The notes under the pieces were generated by a model. It searched no databases and was not told the DNA's origin. It saw nothing but the letters and a program-made list of their open reading frames with translations. A program made the position numbers and the translations under genes. Positions 26,580 to 38,691 of a stretch of 64,000 nucleotides of DNA are shown piece by piece. The DNA is from Bacteroidales bacterium (GTDB taxonomy: Bacteria; Bacteroidota; Bacteroidia; Bacteroidales; Muribaculaceae), in assembly GCA_020860515.1 (NCBI GenBank), contig JAJBUG010000016.1, forward strand, positions 37,369 to 101,368, given 5' to 3'. Within the stretch, counting starts at the first letter, position 1; each line of letters begins with the position of its first letter.

Positions 26580-27929
26580 ATGGAGACTGCCCCCACATGG
26601 ATGATAATGTTGCAGCTGGCGATTGTGCTGGCTCTGATTCTGATAGGCGCACGCAAAGGCGGTATCGGACTGGGCATCTACGGCATGGTGGGCGTGTTTA
26701 TCCTGGTATTTTGCTTTGGCCTTCCTCCGGGAAATATTCCGATTGATGTAATTTTAATTATAATTTCGGTGATTACGGCTGCTTCTACGCTTGAAGCATC
26801 AGGGGGATTGGATTATCTTGTGGATTTGGCCGCTAAATTCCTGCGCAAGCACCCATCCCGCATCACTTACTTCGGTCCCTTGGTATGCTGGCTGATGTGT
26901 ATCGTAGCTGGCACTGCCCACACCTGCTATTCAATGCTCCCAATTATTTCAGATGTTGCCACAAGGCATCATATCCGTCCCGAGAAGCCGATGTCAGTGT
27001 CTGTAATCGCAGCATCATTGGGCATCACCAGCAGCCCAGTGTCAGCGGCAACCGCCGCTATAATCAGCACCGATTTGCTTGGCGGCAGTGGCATTGAGCT
27101 AATCGATGTGCTGATTATTGCTTGGCCATCTTCGCTGATAGCTATCCTTATAGCAGCTTGGGTACAGAATCATATAGGCAAAGATTTGACTCTTGAGCAG
27201 GCCGAAGCAGCCTTAGCTCATGGCGATGAGAATGATGGTCCCGACCATGATCAGCCTAAGGATCCTAAAGCATTAGTCCGCGCTCGCCGCTCGGTATGGG
27301 CATTTCTGTTCGGAGTTGTTTTAGTGGTGATTTTTGGCAGCATACCATCTCTGCGTCCTACATTCCATAGCGCCGATGGCAGCACTGCCCATTTGGCCAT
27401 GAGTCAATGCATCGAAATAGTGATGATGGGCAGCGCGGCATTGATAATGCTTTTTGGCAAACCTCACCTTGGCGATGCCATCAAGGGCAATGTATTTGCG
27501 GCTGGAATGACAGCCGTGGTGGCTATCTTAGGCATAGCATGGATGGGGGATACTTATTTTTCGGCACACATGGTATATTTCAAGGAGCATATACAAGAGA
27601 TAGTAGAGCATTTCCCATATCTCTTTGCTGTAGCATTGTTTATAATGTCGATAATGCTCTTCTCGCAAGCAGCCACTGTGCGCACCTTGTATCCCTTAGG
27701 ATTGGCCTTAGGCATTAGTCCATGGATGCTGTTGGCAATGTACCCAGCAGTCAATGGCTATTTCTTCTTGCCTAATTATCCCACTGAGGTTGCAGCCATC
27801 AGTTTCGACCGCACGGGCACCACGCGCGTGGGCCGCTATCTGGTCAACCATAGTTTCCAACTCGCAGGCTTCATCACCACCATTGTCAGCATCGCCCTTG
27901 GCGCCCTAATGGTAACTCTAATCCATTAG
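26580..27929 (+). CDS. Anaerobic C4-dicarboxylate transporter, DcuA/DcuB family
   Basis: 449 residues (E. coli DcuA is about 433), about 11 membrane segments. The N-terminus (LALILIGARKGGIGLGIYG) and the stretch GTAHTCYSMLPIISDVATRH with ITSSPVSAATAAIIS are hallmarks of the Dcu family, which exchanges fumarate, aspartate or malate for succinate during anaerobic growth. Residues about 210-235 form a charged cytoplasmic loop (DENDGPDHDQPKDPK). It follows the AspT-type gene with a 78-nt gap and is followed by a convergent GNAT gene. Confidence 0.92.
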   Translation: METAPTWMIMLQLAIVLALILIGARKGGIGLGIYGMVGVFILVFCFGLPPGNIPIDVILIIISVITAASTLEASGGLDYLVDLAAKFLRKHPSRITYFGPLVCWLMCIVAGTAHTCYSMLPIISDVATRHHIRPEKPMSVSVIAASLGITSSPVSAATAAIISTDLLGGSGIELIDVLIIAWPSSLIAILIAAWVQNHIGKDLTLEQAEAALAHGDENDGPDHDQPKDPKALVRARRSVWAFLFGVVLVVIFGSIPSLRPTFHSADGSTAHLAMSQCIEIVMMGSAALIMLFGKPHLGDAIKGNVFAAGMTAVVAILGIAWMGDTYFSAHMVYFKEHIQEIVEHFPYLFAVALFIMSIMLFSQAATVRTLYPLGLALGISPWMLLAMYPAVNGYFFLPNYPTEVAAISFDRTGTTRVGRYLVNHSFQLAGFITTIVSIALGALMVTLIH

Positions 27930-27963
27930 CTTAGTAAGAATATAGGGAAGGTCTTGTCAAAAG

Positions 27964-28551
27964 TTACATATCTGATTTTGGATGTTGCATGTGGGTCATG
28001 AGTTCGCCAATAAAGAGGCGGTCGCCTACGGGGATAAAGCCTACGGCCTCGTAGAGACGGCGTGCTCGGTCATTCTTCTTGTCAACTAAAAGGCCAGCGG
28101 GCTTGCCAGCTTCCTTATGAGCGCGGTCAACCATAGCGCTTAGCAAGGCACGCCCTATTCCACGGCCTCGCGCCTCTGGTTTCACTGCAAGGGTGTCGAG
28201 ATAAAATTCACCTGGTTCGGTCTCATCAGCAAAGGGCTTATCAAAGACAATTCCATAATCTTGCGCTGCCATATCAATAAATGCTTGGCGCAGCATGGCC
28301 AATTTAGCTCCATCGTAACCCACGATTACCCCAATCACCTTATCTTCATCCAAGGCCACCAAGGCGTTAAGATAAGAGTATTGCGAGTCTTCACGAGCGG
28401 CTAATCGAGAAAACAATTCTACATACTCCTCCACCGAGTGATCCACACCATGATGGTTGAATGATTCGAGCACCAATTCCGGTGTGATTGCCATCACCAC
28501 TGCTGCCCCTATCTCAGCGGCATGCTCTTTCTTTGCTGGTATTATTTTCAT
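27964..28551 (-). CDS. GNAT family N-acetyltransferase
   Basis: 195 residues. The acetyl-CoA-binding motif A is clear: TLAVKPEARGRGIGRALLSA (about 132-151), followed by KKNDRARRLYEAVGFIPVGD typical of GNAT motif B. The N-terminal half starts MKIIPAKKEHAAEIGAAV. Substrate is unknown. It is transcribed leftward, convergent with the Dcu gene, and is separated from rpoC by a terminator hairpin, so it is not part of the rpo operon. Confidence 0.88.
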   Translation of the reverse strand: MKIIPAKKEHAAEIGAAVVMAITPELVLESFNHHGVDHSVEEYVELFSRLAAREDSQYSYLNALVALDEDKVIGVIVGYDGAKLAMLRQAFIDMAAQDYGIVFDKPFADETEPGEFYLDTLAVKPEARGRGIGRALLSAMVDRAHKEAGKPAGLLVDKKNDRARRLYEAVGFIPVGDRLFIGELMTHMQHPKSDM

Positions 28552-28580
28552 TTCTATAAATTTTGATCTGTATATAAAAC

Positions 28581-28629
28581 AAAACTACAAAAACACATTC
28601 CGTCGAGGAGGCTGTGTTTTTGTAGTTTT
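28581..28629. terminator. Terminator of the rpoBC macro-operon
   Basis: A 17-bp stem (28581-28597 with 28613-28629) with a 15-nt loop lies 32 nt past the rpoC stop. On the minus strand the stem is followed by a T-rich stretch, as expected for termination of the leftward operon. Confidence 0.75.
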
Positions 28630-28660
28630 TGTATTTGTATCAGCCCAATCAGGGCCAAAA

Positions 28661-31600
28661 TTAATCTACCATTTCGATGTGGTCAACATCCATGATTTCT
28701 TGGCCTTCGTGGAAGATATCTTCCAACTCATCCTTGCTGCCAACCACCAAGCGCTCATATTCACGCAGTCCGGTACCGGCTGGGATAAGGTGACCGCAGA
28801 TTACGTTCTCCTTCATGCCCTCCAGGCTGTCGCTCTTGCCATTGATGGCTGCCTCGTTGAGCACCTTGGTAGTTTCCTGGAAGGAAGCTGCCGAGATAAA
28901 GCTCGAGGTTTGCAAAGCAGCGCGAGTGATACCTTGCAGTATCTGCTCGCTGGTAGCGGGCACGGTGTCGCGCACTACGATAGGCTTGAGGTCGCGACGC
29001 TTAAGAGCAGAGTTCTCATCGCGCAGACGGCGAGCAGTGATAATCTGGCCAGCCTGCACATTCTCGCTATCGCCCGGGTCAAGCACAAACTTCTTGCCCC
29101 AGATGCGATCGTTCTCCTCCATGAAGTCGCGCTTGTCCACAACCTGGCTCTCCAGGAATGTGGTATCGCCCGGCTCAAGGATGTTGACTTTGCGCATCAT
29201 CTGACGCACGATTACCTCGAAGTGCTTATCGTTAATCTTCACACCCTGCATACGGTACACATCTTGCACCTCATTCACGATGTACTCTTGCACGGCTGTC
29301 GGGCCCATGATGTTGAGGATGTCGGCCGGGGTGATAGCACCATCCGAAAGGGCTGTGCCAGCACGTACATAGTCGTTCTCCTGCACCAGGATTTGCTTTG
29401 ACAGAGGCACAAGATACTTGCGTTCGTCGCCAACCTTCGACTTCACAGTGATTTCGCGATTACCGCGCTTAATCTTGCCGAAGTGCACCTCACCATCGAT
29501 TTCCGATACGATAGCTGGGTTGCTTGGATTGCGGGCTTCAAAGAGCTCGGTCACACGTGGCAGACCACCAGTGATATCACCAGCGCCACCTCCTGATGCA
29601 CGAGGAATCTTCACGAATACCTCGCCGCTCTTGATTTCTTCACCATTCTGCTTGATAAGGTGAGCGCCCACAGGCAGAGCATAAAGCTTGATTTCCTGAC
29701 CATTCTCATCGATAATAGCGGCCTCGGGCACCTTGGCGCGATCCTTGCTCTCGATAATCACATGGTCCTGCAAGCCTGAGGCTTCGTCGGTATCCACACG
29801 ATAGGTGACATTCTCAATCAAGTTGCGGTATTCAATCTTACCAGCAACCTCCGACACGATAACTGCGTTGAAGGGGTCCCATTCGCAAATGATGTCGCCC
29901 TTCTTCACGGTATCGCCATTCTTGAAGAACAGTTTCGAGCCGTAAGGGATGGTAGCGTTGGTAAGCATCATCTTGGTGTTGGGATCCATGATGCGCATTT
30001 CAGCCAGACGACCTACGACTACCTCTACTGGCTTGCCCTCGGGCGAAACCTCTTCGCTCTTTACGGTGCGAAGCTCATCGATTTCAAGTGTACCTTCGTA
30101 GCGCGAAGTGACAGTAGATACGGCAGCAATATTGCTGGCCACACCACCGACGTGGAACGTACGCAGTGTCAGCTGAGTACCAGGCTCGCCGATTGACTGA
30201 GCAGCGATTACGCCCACAGCTTCGCCCTTTTGCACCATGCGGTTGTTGCTAAGGTTGCGTCCATAGCACTTAGCGCAAACACCACGCTTAGCCTCGCAGG
30301 TGAGCACTGAGCGAATTTCTACGCTTTCGATTGGCGATGCATCGATGCGCTCAGCAGCAGCATCGTTGATTTCCTCGCCAGCATGTACGATCACCTCCTC
30401 AGTCTGAGGATCGATAATGTCGTGAACCGACACACGGCCAAGGATGCGCTCGCCAAGCGAAGCTACCACCTCGTCGTTGTTCTTAATCTCACGGCATACA
30501 AGGCCACGCAGTGTGCCGCAGTCCTCCTCGGTGATAATCACGTCGTGAGCCACGTCGACCAGACGGCGAGTCAGATATCCAGCGTCGGCAGTCTTTAACG
30601 CGGTATCGGCAAGACCCTTGCGGGCACCGTGGGTTGAGATGAAGTACTCCAACACTGAGATGCCTTCCTTGAAGTTGGCAAGAATTGGGTTCTCAATGAT
30701 CTGACCGCCTTCGGCACCTGCCTTTTGAGGTTTAGCCATCAGACCGCGCATACCAGCCAGCTGACGAATCTGGTCCTTGCTACCACGAGCACCCGAATCA
30801 AGCATCATGTACACAGAGTTGAAGCCCTGGTTGGCCTCGGCCATCTGCTTCATGAGCACTGATGTGAGCTCGGAGTTAACGTGTGTCCAAATATCGATAA
30901 TCTGGTTGTAACGCTCAGTATTGGTGATGAAGCCCATCGAATAGTTGTTCTGGACTTCTTCAACTTCTTCATATCCTTTGTTCACGATAGAAGCCTTCTC
31001 CTCAGGCACGATCACGTCGCCGAGATTGAACGACAGACCGCCCTTGAAGGCCATATAGTAACCCAGGTTCTTGATGTCGTCGAGGAACTGAGCTGAGCGC
31101 GGAATACCGCACTTCTTGATTACCTTGGAGATGATGTTGCGCAGTGATTTCTTCGACAATATTTCGTTGACGTAACCAATTTCTTTTGGCACGTATTGAT
31201 TTACAAGCACACGGCCCACTGATGTGTCCTTCACGAGGCGCTTTACTGGATTGCCCTCCTCGTCGATATCATCAACCATTACGGTGACAGGCGCATGGAG
31301 CGTAACCTTGCCTTCGTTGTAAGCGATTTCAGCCTCTTCGGGACCGTAGAATACAGTGCCTTCGCCCTTGTCACCCTTGCGAAGTTTGGTGATATAATAG
31401 AGGCCAAGCACCATGTCCTGCGAAGGCACAGTGATAGGCGCGCCATTGGCAGGGTTAAGGATGTTGTGTGCGCCGAGCATAAGCATCTGAGCCTCGAGGA
31501 TTGCCTCGTTGCCAAGCGGGAGGTGCACAGCCATCTGGTCACCATCGAAGTCGGCGTTGAATGCCGTACATGCCAGAGGGTGGAGTTGGATAGCTTTGCC

Positions 31601-32980
31601 CTCGATCATCTTGGGCTGGAAAGCTTGGATACCAAGTCGGTGAAGCGTAGGAGCACGGTTGAGCAGCACTGGGTGTCCTTTCATCACATATTCGAGGATA
31701 TCCCATACCACTGGTTCCTTGCGGTCAACAATCTTCTTGGCGCTCTTCACAGTCTTTACAATGCCGCGCTCGATGAGCTTGCGGATTACAAATGGCTTGT
31801 AAAGCTCAGCTGCCATATCCTTGGGGATACCGCACTCGTGCATCTTCAGCTCAGGACCTACGACGATTACCGAACGTGCTGAATAGTCAACACGCTTACC
31901 GAGGAGGTTCTGGCGGAAGCGGCCTTGCTTACCCTTAAGGGAGTCAGAAAGCGACTTCAGCGGACGGTTGGCATCGCTCTTCACGGCTGATGACTTGCGG
32001 CTGTTGTCGAGCAGCGAGTCAACTGCTTCCTGGAGCATTCGCTTCTCGTTGCGGAGAATCACCTCAGGAGCTTTGATTTCAATCAATCGCTTCAATCGGT
32101 TGTTGCGAATGATTACACGGCGATAGAGGTCGTTGAGGTCGCTCGTAGCGAAGCGGCCACCATCCAGGGGCACCAACGGGCGAAGCTCCGGTGGAATCAC
32201 AGGCACTACCTGCATAATCATCCATTCGGGCTTGCTGCGGCCCTTGCTGCTGCGGAAGCTCTCGACTACCTGCAGACGCTTCAGAGCCTCAGTCTTGCGC
32301 TGCTGCGAGCTGTTCTCCTTATCAGCTTGCGCTCGCAGCTGGTTGGCCAGAGTGTCAAGGTCAAGATCCTTGAGCAACTCGTAGATAGCCTCAGCACCCA
32401 TTTTAGCTACGAATTTGTTGGGATCGCTATCGTCGAGATACTGATTCTCCTTGGGGAGCTTCGACACGATTTCCAGGTATTCGTCCTCGGTGAGGAGGTC
32501 GAGCTTATCGTGAGGGATTGGGCTGTCAATGTCGGCTGCAGCGCCGGGCTGCATCACAATGTATTTTTCGTAATAGATTACTGCATCGAGCTTCTTTGAT
32601 GGGAGGCCCAGCAGATAGCCAATCTTATTTGGCAGGCTACGGAAGTACCAAATATGAGCCACGGGCACCACCAGCTTGATGTGGCCCATACGCTCACGAC
32701 GCACCTTCTTCTCGGTCACCTCCACGCCGCAACGGTCGCAGACGATGCCCTTGTAACGAATGCGCTTGTACTTACCGCAATGGCATTCATAGTCCTTAAC
32801 GGGGCCAAAGATGCGTTCGCAGAACAGGCCGTCGCGTTCGGGCTTATAGGTGCGGTAGTTAATGGTCTCGGGCTTGAGCACCTCGCCTGAGCTCTTCTCC
32901 AGAATCTCTTCTGGCGAGGCCAAGCCGATGGTGATCTTCGAGAATCCAGTTTTGGTCTTATTGTCTTTTCTGAAAGCCAT
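28661..32980 (-). CDS. rpoC: DNA-directed RNA polymerase subunit beta'
   Basis: 1439 residues. Catalytic subunit holding the active-site Mg through NADFDGD (475-481). The N-terminal zinc site ([20 protein letters not shown], about 70-86) and the second Cys cluster ([15 protein letters not shown]) are present, as is the [13 protein letters not shown] segment. Length matches Bacteroidota RpoC. It follows rpoB by 26 nt and is the last gene of the operon. The C-terminus is acidic ([20 protein letters not shown]). Confidence 0.99.
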   Translation of the reverse strand: MAFRKDNKTKTGFSKITIGLASPEEILEKSSGEVLKPETINYRTYKPERDGLFCERIFGPVKDYECHCGKYKRIRYKGIVCDRCGVEVTEKKVRRERMGHIKLVVPVAHIWYFRSLPNKIGYLLGLPSKKLDAVIYYEKYIVMQPGAAADIDSPIPHDKLDLLTEDEYLEIVSKLPKENQYLDDSDPNKFVAKMGAEAIYELLKDLDLDTLANQLRAQADKENSSQQRKTEALKRLQVVESFRSSKGRSKPEWMIMQVVPVIPPELRPLVPLDGGRFATSDLNDLYRRVIIRNNRLKRLIEIKAPEVILRNEKRMLQEAVDSLLDNSRKSSAVKSDANRPLKSLSDSLKGKQGRFRQNLLGKRVDYSARSVIVVGPELKMHECGIPKDMAAELYKPFVIRKLIERGIVKTVKSAKKIVDRKEPVVWDILEYVMKGHPVLLNRAPTLHRLGIQAFQPKMIEGKAIQLHPLACTAFNADFDGDQMAVHLPLGNEAILEAQMLMLGAHNILNPANGAPITVPSQDMVLGLYYITKLRKGDKGEGTVFYGPEEAEIAYNEGKVTLHAPVTVMVDDIDEEGNPVKRLVKDTSVGRVLVNQYVPKEIGYVNEILSKKSLRNIISKVIKKCGIPRSAQFLDDIKNLGYYMAFKGGLSFNLGDVIVPEEKASIVNKGYEEVEEVQNNYSMGFITNTERYNQIIDIWTHVNSELTSVLMKQMAEANQGFNSVYMMLDSGARGSKDQIRQLAGMRGLMAKPQKAGAEGGQIIENPILANFKEGISVLEYFISTHGARKGLADTALKTADAGYLTRRLVDVAHDVIITEEDCGTLRGLVCREIKNNDEVVASLGERILGRVSVHDIIDPQTEEVIVHAGEEINDAAAERIDASPIESVEIRSVLTCEAKRGVCAKCYGRNLSNNRMVQKGEAVGVIAAQSIGEPGTQLTLRTFHVGGVASNIAAVSTVTSRYEGTLEIDELRTVKSEEVSPEGKPVEVVVGRLAEMRIMDPNTKMMLTNATIPYGSKLFFKNGDTVKKGDIICEWDPFNAVIVSEVAGKIEYRNLIENVTYRVDTDEASGLQDHVIIESKDRAKVPEAAIIDENGQEIKLYALPVGAHLIKQNGEEIKSGEVFVKIPRASGGGAGDITGGLPRVTELFEARNPSNPAIVSEIDGEVHFGKIKRGNREITVKSKVGDERKYLVPLSKQILVQENDYVRAGTALSDGAITPADILNIMGPTAVQEYIVNEVQDVYRMQGVKINDKHFEVIVRQMMRKVNILEPGDTTFLESQVVDKRDFMEENDRIWGKKFVLDPGDSENVQAGQIITARRLRDENSALKRRDLKPIVVRDTVPATSEQILQGITRAALQTSSFISAASFQETTKVLNEAAINGKSDSLEGMKENVICGHLIPAGTGLREYERLVVGSKDELEDIFHEGQEIMDVDHIEMVD

Positions 32981-33006
32981 ATATGGTGTGTTTGTTTTCA
33001 GGTTTG

Positions 33007-36000
33007 TTATTCGAGGTTGACGCTGAGTCCGAGGCCACGGAGCTCGTGCAGGAGCACATTGAGGGATTCGGGTATGCCAGCCTGTGGCATTGGATCACCC
33101 TTCACGATAGCCTCATAAGCCTTGCTGCGACCGTTTACGTCGTCACTCTTGATGGTGAGGATTTCTTGGAGCACATGCGAAGCGCCAAAGGCCTCGAGTG
33201 CCCAAACCTCCATTTCACCGAAGCGCTGACCACCGAACTGTGCTTTACCGCCAAGTGGCTGCTGAGTGATGAGCGAGTACGGACCGATGCTGCGGGCGTG
33301 CATCTTATCCTCAACCATGTGGCCCAGCTTAAGCATGTAGATTACGCCTACGGTAGCTGGCTGGTCGAAACGCTCGCCTGTGCCTCCATCATACAGGTAT
33401 GTCTTGCCAAAGCGAGGCACACCAGCCTTATCGGTGAGGGCATTGATATCGTCGAGCGATGCACCATCGAAAATCGGGGTAGCATATTTCTCACCCAGTT
33501 CGCGACCTGCCCATCCGAGCACAGTCTCGAAAATCTGGCCAAGGTTCATACGCGAAGGCACACCCAGAGGGTTAAGCACGATATCCACCGGCGTACCGTC
33601 GGCCAAGAAAGGCATGTCCTCCTGACGCACGATGCGCGACACGATACCCTTGTTGCCGTGGCGACCGGCCATCTTATCGCCTACGCCAATCTTACGCTTC
33701 TTGGCAATGTAAACCTTAGCAATCTGCATGATGCCAGAGGGAAGTTCGTCGCCAATCGAGATGTCGAATTTCTTACGACGCATCTCAGCATCGATTTCCT
33801 TGCTCTTGCGCAGATAATTTACGATAGTCTTGCGGATAAGATCGTTCTTATGCGCATCGCTGGTCCAATCGCTCAGGTTGATAGTATCGAAGTTGAGCGA
33901 GCTCAGAGCTGCTGCTGTAAACTTAGAGCCCTTAGGAATCACATCGCTGCCGATGAAGTCCTTCACGCCCTGCGAAGTGAGGTCTGCGGTCAGAATCATA
34001 AGCTTGCGAATAAGCACTTCCTTCAGCTCATTCTGCTTCATCTCGTATTCCTCGTCAATCTTTGGGAGCTGGGCATTTGCCGCACGGCTCTTCTTCTTGG
34101 CGGCTTTTGAGAACAGGTTAGTGCCAATTACCACGCCCTTAAGGCTTGGCGAAGCCTTGAGCGAAGCATCCTTCACATCGCCGGCCTTGTCACCGAAGAT
34201 AGCGCGGAGCAGCTTCTCTTCGGGAGTTGGGTCAGATTCGCCCTTAGGGGTAATCTTGCCAATCATTATATCGCCAGGCACCACATGGGCTCCGACGCGG
34301 ATAATGCCGCGCTCATCGAGATCCTTTGTGGCATCCTCGCTCACATTGGGGATATCGCTCGTCAGCTCTTCCAGTCCGCGCTTTGTCTCGCGCACCTCCA
34401 GAGCATACTCATCCACATGGACTGAGGTGAGGATATCGTCGCGCACCATGCGCTCATTGAGCACGATGGCGTCCTCGTAGTTGTAACCCTTCCAAGGCAT
34501 GAAAGCCACCTTGAGGTTGCGACCCAGGGCCAATTCGCCATTTTCGGTGCTATAGCCCTCAGTGAGGATATCGCCAGTATTGACACGCTCGCCTACCTTG
34601 CAGATTGGGCGCAGGTCAATAGTGGTGCTTTGGTTGGTCTTGCGCCATTTGGGCAAGCGGTATTCTTTTACCGCAGGTTCGAAGGCTACGAATTCTTCGT
34701 CTTCGGTGCGGTCATATTTAATGCGGATTACGGTGGCATCCACGTATTCAATCACGCCAGGTCCCTCAGCTGCTATCTGTGTGCGAGAGTCACGCACAAG
34801 CTGAGCTTCGATTCCTGTGCCTACGATTGGGCTCTCGCTGCGCATCAATGGCACTGCCTGGCGCATCATGTTAGATCCCATGAGTGCGCGGTTGGCATCG
34901 TCGTGCTCCAAGAATGGAATAAGCGATGCGGCGATAGATGCAATCTGCGTAGGCGATACGTCCATCAGCTCTACTTCGGCCGGAGCAACCACTGGGAAGT
35001 CGGCATCTTGGCGAGCCTTTACCTTAGTGCGGATAAATGTGCCATCGTCGTTAAGCGGAGCGTTGCCTTGTGCAATCACCTTGCCCTCTTCGTTCTCAGC
35101 GGTGAGATAAATCACCTCATCGTTCTTGAGGTTGACCACCGAATCAGCTACCTTGCGATAAGGAGTCTCGATGAAGCCCAGCTCATTGATCTTGGCATAT
35201 ACGCAAAGGCTTGAGATAAGACCGATGTTAGGACCCTCAGGAGTCTCAATCGGGCAGAGGCGTCCGTAGTGAGTATAGTGTACGTCGCGCACCTCGAAAC
35301 CGGCACGCTCGCGGCTCAGACCGCCAGGGCCCAGGGCCGACATACGACGCTTGTGGGTAATCTCAGCCAGAGGATTAGTCTGGTCCATGAACTGCGACAG
35401 CGCGTTGGTGCCGAAGAACGTGTTGATTACCGATGATATAGTTTTGGCATTGATCAAGTCGATAGGCTTGAACACCTCGTTGTCGCGCACATTCATGCGC
35501 TCACGGATAGTGCGGCTCATGCGAGCCAAGCCTACGCCGAACTGATTGTAGAGCTGCTCGCCAACTGTGCGCACGCGGCGGTTGCTCAGGTGGTCGATAT
35601 CATCCACGCTGGCGTTGGAGTTGATCAGCTCAATCAGATACTTGATAATAGCGATAATGTCTTCGCGAGTTAGCACCTTCACCTCTTCAGGGGTGTCCAG
35701 TCCGAGCTTCTTATTTATGCGGTAGCGGCCCACGGTGCCAAGGTCATAGCGCTTTTCTGAGAAGAAAAGGTTTTGAATCACTTCGCGTGCGCTGGCATCA
35801 TCTGGGGGCTCAGCATTGCGCAGCTGGCGATAGATGTACTGGATAGCGCTGATTTCGGTGTCAGAGGTATCCTTTTGCAGCGTGTTGAAGATAATCGAAT
35901 AGTCGCTGGCATTTGCGTCCTCCTTGTGGAGAAGCAGAGTTTGGACGCCAGCCTCCAATATTTCGTCGATGTTTTCCTCCGTGATGATGTTCTCGCGGTC

Positions 36001-36813
36001 AAGCACTACCTGGCTGCGCTCGATTGTCGATACCTCGCCGGTATCCTCATCCACAAAGTCCTCAACCCATGTCTTCAGCACACGAGCAGCAAGCTTGCGG
36101 CCGATTGCCTTCTTTAGGTTGGCCTTGTTGACCTTGATTTCATCAGCCAAGCCGAAGATGTCGATAATATCCTTATCGCTCTCGAGACCGATGGCACGGA
36201 GAAGGGTGGTTACGGGGAGTTTCTTCTTACGGTCAATGTAAGCGTACATCACATTGTTGATGTCGGTAGCAAACTCAATCCACGAACCACGGAAAGGAAT
36301 AATACGCGCTGAATAAAGCGCAGTGCCGTTAGCATGAGTACTCTGTCCGAAGAATACTCCGGGTGAGCGGTGAAGCTGCGACACAATGACGCGCTCAGCA
36401 CCATTGATCACGAATGTGCCCTTATCTGTCATATAAGGGATGGGGCCGAGGTAAACGTCCTGAATCACCGGCTCGAAATCCTCATGATCTGGGTCGGTGC
36501 AATACAATTTGAGTTTCGCCTTCAAGGGCACGCTGTATGTAAGGCCGCGCTCGAGACATTCCTCAATGGTGTAGCGAGGAGGGTCGATGTAATAGTCGAT
36601 AAACTCGAGCACGAAGCTGTTGCGGGTATCGACTATAGGGAAATTCTCGGAAAAGACCTTGTACAAGCCCTCATTGTTGCGCTTCTCAGGCGGTGTGTCG
36701 AGCTGCAAGAAGTCCTGAAACGACTTCAGCTGCACTTCCAGAAAATCGGGATAGGGCAGCGGGTTCTTAACCGAAGCAAAATTTATGCGGGGTTTATCGT
36801 TTGTAACTGACAT
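33007..36813 (-). CDS. rpoB: DNA-directed RNA polymerase subunit beta
   Basis: 1268 residues. Forms, with beta', the catalytic cleft. The rifampicin-binding region reads [20 protein letters not shown] then SALGPGGL (about residues 468-500), with the wild-type D, H, R and S at the usual resistance positions, so no classical rifampicin-resistance change is seen. Other marks are [20 protein letters not shown] and [12 protein letters not shown]. It is preceded by a 179-nt gap from rplL that holds heptamer repeats and an attenuator-like hairpin. Confidence 0.99.
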   Translation of the reverse strand: MSVTNDKPRINFASVKNPLPYPDFLEVQLKSFQDFLQLDTPPEKRNNEGLYKVFSENFPIVDTRNSFVLEFIDYYIDPPRYTIEECLERGLTYSVPLKAKLKLYCTDPDHEDFEPVIQDVYLGPIPYMTDKGTFVINGAERVIVSQLHRSPGVFFGQSTHANGTALYSARIIPFRGSWIEFATDINNVMYAYIDRKKKLPVTTLLRAIGLESDKDIIDIFGLADEIKVNKANLKKAIGRKLAARVLKTWVEDFVDEDTGEVSTIERSQVVLDRENIITEENIDEILEAGVQTLLLHKEDANASDYSIIFNTLQKDTSDTEISAIQYIYRQLRNAEPPDDASAREVIQNLFFSEKRYDLGTVGRYRINKKLGLDTPEEVKVLTREDIIAIIKYLIELINSNASVDDIDHLSNRRVRTVGEQLYNQFGVGLARMSRTIRERMNVRDNEVFKPIDLINAKTISSVINTFFGTNALSQFMDQTNPLAEITHKRRMSALGPGGLSRERAGFEVRDVHYTHYGRLCPIETPEGPNIGLISSLCVYAKINELGFIETPYRKVADSVVNLKNDEVIYLTAENEEGKVIAQGNAPLNDDGTFIRTKVKARQDADFPVVAPAEVELMDVSPTQIASIAASLIPFLEHDDANRALMGSNMMRQAVPLMRSESPIVGTGIEAQLVRDSRTQIAAEGPGVIEYVDATVIRIKYDRTEDEEFVAFEPAVKEYRLPKWRKTNQSTTIDLRPICKVGERVNTGDILTEGYSTENGELALGRNLKVAFMPWKGYNYEDAIVLNERMVRDDILTSVHVDEYALEVRETKRGLEELTSDIPNVSEDATKDLDERGIIRVGAHVVPGDIMIGKITPKGESDPTPEEKLLRAIFGDKAGDVKDASLKASPSLKGVVIGTNLFSKAAKKKSRAANAQLPKIDEEYEMKQNELKEVLIRKLMILTADLTSQGVKDFIGSDVIPKGSKFTAAALSSLNFDTINLSDWTSDAHKNDLIRKTIVNYLRKSKEIDAEMRRKKFDISIGDELPSGIMQIAKVYIAKKRKIGVGDKMAGRHGNKGIVSRIVRQEDMPFLADGTPVDIVLNPLGVPSRMNLGQIFETVLGWAGRELGEKYATPIFDGASLDDINALTDKAGVPRFGKTYLYDGGTGERFDQPATVGVIYMLKLGHMVEDKMHARSIGPYSLITQQPLGGKAQFGGQRFGEMEVWALEAFGASHVLQEILTIKSDDVNGRSKAYEAIVKGDPMPQAGIPESLNVLLHELRGLGLSVNLE

Positions 36814-36844
36814 CTATTAAGGAAATAAGTTGTAACTCAAATTG

Positions 36845-36920
36845 ATTTTAGGATTTGGGTTTTAGGATTTGGGCTTTGGTGCATTAATCCCCAAATCCTA
36901 AATCCTAAATCCTAAATCCT
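36845..36920. repeat. AAATCCT heptamer repeats in inverted arrangement between rplL and rpoB
   Basis: TTAGGATTTGGG occurs twice (about 36848-36872) and, after a short spacer, AAATCCT repeats at least four times (36890-36920). The two halves are complementary and can form a hairpin in the leader of rpoB. The same heptamer reappears around 44407-44425 at the start of lptC. Confidence 0.75.
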
Positions 36921-36925
36921 TGTTT

Positions 36926-36964
36926 TGAATGACAAAAAGGTTAAGAACCACCCTTGGGGGATTC
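36926..36964 (-). terminator. Attenuator-like hairpin between rplL and rpoB
   Basis: AGGTTAAGAA (36931-36940) pairs with TTCTTAACCT (36955-36964), and inner C and G runs extend the stem. On the minus (transcribed) strand the stem is followed by TTTTTG. It lies 29-67 nt after the rplL stop, where E. coli also has partial termination to reduce rpoBC relative to ribosomal protein expression. Confidence 0.7.
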
Positions 36965-36992
36965 TTAACCTAAGTACCCTTAAGGGGCTGTA

Positions 36993-37370
36993 TTATTTGA
37001 ACTCGACTACAGCACCGTCGGCCTCAAGGCGCTCCTTGATGCTGTCAGCGTCAGCCTTGCTTACGCCTTCCTTCACGTTAGCGGGTGCACCGTCAACGAG
37101 CTCCTTAGCTTCCTTCAGGCCAAGGCCGGTGATTTCCTTCACGGTCTTCACAACCTTGAGCTTGTTAGGACCAACCTCCTTGAGGACAACGTCGAATGAG
37201 GTCTTCTCCTCCTCAGCGGGAGCAGCGCCAGCAGCGGGGCCAGCAGCTACTGCTACGGCTGCAGCAGCGGGTTCGATACCGTACTCTTCCTTCAGGATCT
37301 GAGCGAGTTCGTTTACTTCCTTTACGGTGAGGTTAACAAGTTGTTCAGCAAAAGCTTTAAGATCTGCCAT
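36993..37370 (-). CDS. rplL: Ribosomal protein bL12 (L7/L12)
   Basis: 125 residues. Forms the ribosomal stalk that recruits elongation factors. An N-terminal dimerisation helix ([20 protein letters not shown]) is followed by an Ala/Gly/Pro hinge (about 34-52) and the globular C-terminal domain with [20 protein letters not shown] and [14 protein letters not shown]. Length is normal. It lies 45 nt after rplJ and before the rpoB attenuator. Confidence 0.98.
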   Translation of the reverse strand: MADLKAFAEQLVNLTVKEVNELAQILKEEYGIEPAAAAVAVAAGPAAGAAPAEEEKTSFDVVLKEVGPNKLKVVKTVKEITGLGLKEAKELVDGAPANVKEGVSKADADSIKERLEADGAVVEFK

Positions 37371-37415
37371 TGTAGTATAAAGTTTGTGTTGTTGTTTTTA
37401 TTTGTTTGGATTGTT

Positions 37416-37937
37416 TTATTCTCCCTTCTTTGAAAGGGTTTCGAGCACGCCGTGGATAGTGTTGGCGCCGCTCTGAAGAGCCGAGATAACGTTCTTGGCA
37501 GGCGATTGCAGCAGAGCCACAACGTCGGCGATGAGTTCGTTCTTGCTCTTGATCGAAGCGAGGGCCTCGATTTGGTCAGCTCCATAGACGCATTCCTCAA
37601 CGTAAGCGGCTTTCAGGATAGGGAGCTTGTCGCCCTTCTTCACGAAGTCCTTGAGCAGCTTGGCGGGAGCATTGCCCACGCGGGTGAGCATCAGCGAAGT
37701 TGACTCCTTGAGTGCGGGATACAGTGCGCTGTAGTCGCCCTCAAGCTCTTCGAATGCCTTGTGGAGCAGCTTGTTTTTTACCACCATCAGCTTGATGTCG
37801 GCATTGAAGCAAGCGCGGCGCAGAGCCGATGTCTTCTCAGCATTCAAGCCAGCGGTCTCTACCAAGTAGAAAGCCGGGTATTCGTTGATGACGGCCTTTA
37901 TTTTCTCAATAATCAGTGATTTATCTTCCTTTTTCAT
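37416..37937 (-). CDS. rplJ: Ribosomal protein uL10
   Basis: 173 residues. Anchors the bL12 dimers to the 50S stalk base and, in other bacteria, represses its own operon. The N-terminal RNA-binding domain contains FYLVETAGLNAEKTSALRRA and the VVKNKLLHKAFEEL motif; the C-terminal helix that binds L12 is present. It starts 44 nt after rplA; no long L10 leader is present, unlike E. coli. Confidence 0.97.
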   Translation of the reverse strand: MKKEDKSLIIEKIKAVINEYPAFYLVETAGLNAEKTSALRRACFNADIKLMVVKNKLLHKAFEELEGDYSALYPALKESTSLMLTRVGNAPAKLLKDFVKKGDKLPILKAAYVEECVYGADQIEALASIKSKNELIADVVALLQSPAKNVISALQSGANTIHGVLETLSKKGE

Positions 37938-37981
37938 TTCGTCAGTGTAATTTTAGCTGGTTAATGAATTACGCACCTCGA

Positions 37982-38677
37982 TTACGCATCGATGCTCTTA
38001 ACGTCAACCTTGACGCCGGGGCTCATGGTGCTCGAAAGATAAATGCTCTTGATATAAGTACCCTTAGCAGTAGCGGGCTTCAGCTTGATCAGAGTGTTGA
38101 TAAACTCCTTGGCATTGTCCTTAACCTGCTCAGGTGAGAATGAAACTTTTCCGATTGAAGAGTGCACGATACCGTTCTTGTCAACCTTGAAATCGATCTT
38201 GCCCTTCTTTACCTCCTCTACGGCCTGAGCCACGTTGGGGGTTACTGTGCCGCTCTTGGGGTTAGGCATCAGGCCGCGCGGACCGAGGATACGTCCCAGA
38301 GCGCCAATCTTGCCCATTACCTGCGGCTGGGTGATGATCACGTCAACATCGGTCCAGCCTTCCTTGATTTTCTGGATGTACTCGTCGAGGCCTACATAGT
38401 CGGCTCCGGCTGCCTTGGCTGCTTGTTCCTGGTCGGGGTTGCACAGCACGAGCACGCGCACAACCTTGCCAGTGCCGTGGGGCAGCGTAACGACGCCACG
38501 CACCATTTGGTTGGCCTTGCGAGGATCCACGCCCAAGCGAACGTCGATGTCAACCGAAGAGTCGAACTTGGTAAAGGTGATATCCTTAACCTTCTCGGCT
38601 GCCTCGGCCAGGGTGTATGCCTTCCCTGCTTCAATCTTCGCTAAAGCTAACTTTTGATTTTTTGTAAGTTTACTCAT
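37982..38677 (-). CDS. rplA: Ribosomal protein uL1
   Basis: 231 residues. Forms the L1 stalk and in many bacteria represses rplKA translation. Typical segments are [51 protein letters not shown] and [11 protein letters not shown]. Length and position directly after rplK (14-nt gap) are standard. Confidence 0.98.
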   Translation of the reverse strand: MSKLTKNQKLALAKIEAGKAYTLAEAAEKVKDITFTKFDSSVDIDVRLGVDPRKANQMVRGVVTLPHGTGKVVRVLVLCNPDQEQAAKAAGADYVGLDEYIQKIKEGWTDVDVIITQPQVMGKIGALGRILGPRGLMPNPKSGTVTPNVAQAVEEVKKGKIDFKVDKNGIVHSSIGKVSFSPEQVKDNAKEFINTLIKLKPATAKGTYIKSIYLSSTMSPGVKVDVKSIDA

Positions 38678-38691
38678 CTTGATTGAATTTT

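Noticed and set aside
33007..36813. Rifampicin-resistance mutation in rpoB
   Set aside because: All classical resistance positions in the cluster I region carry the wild-type residues.
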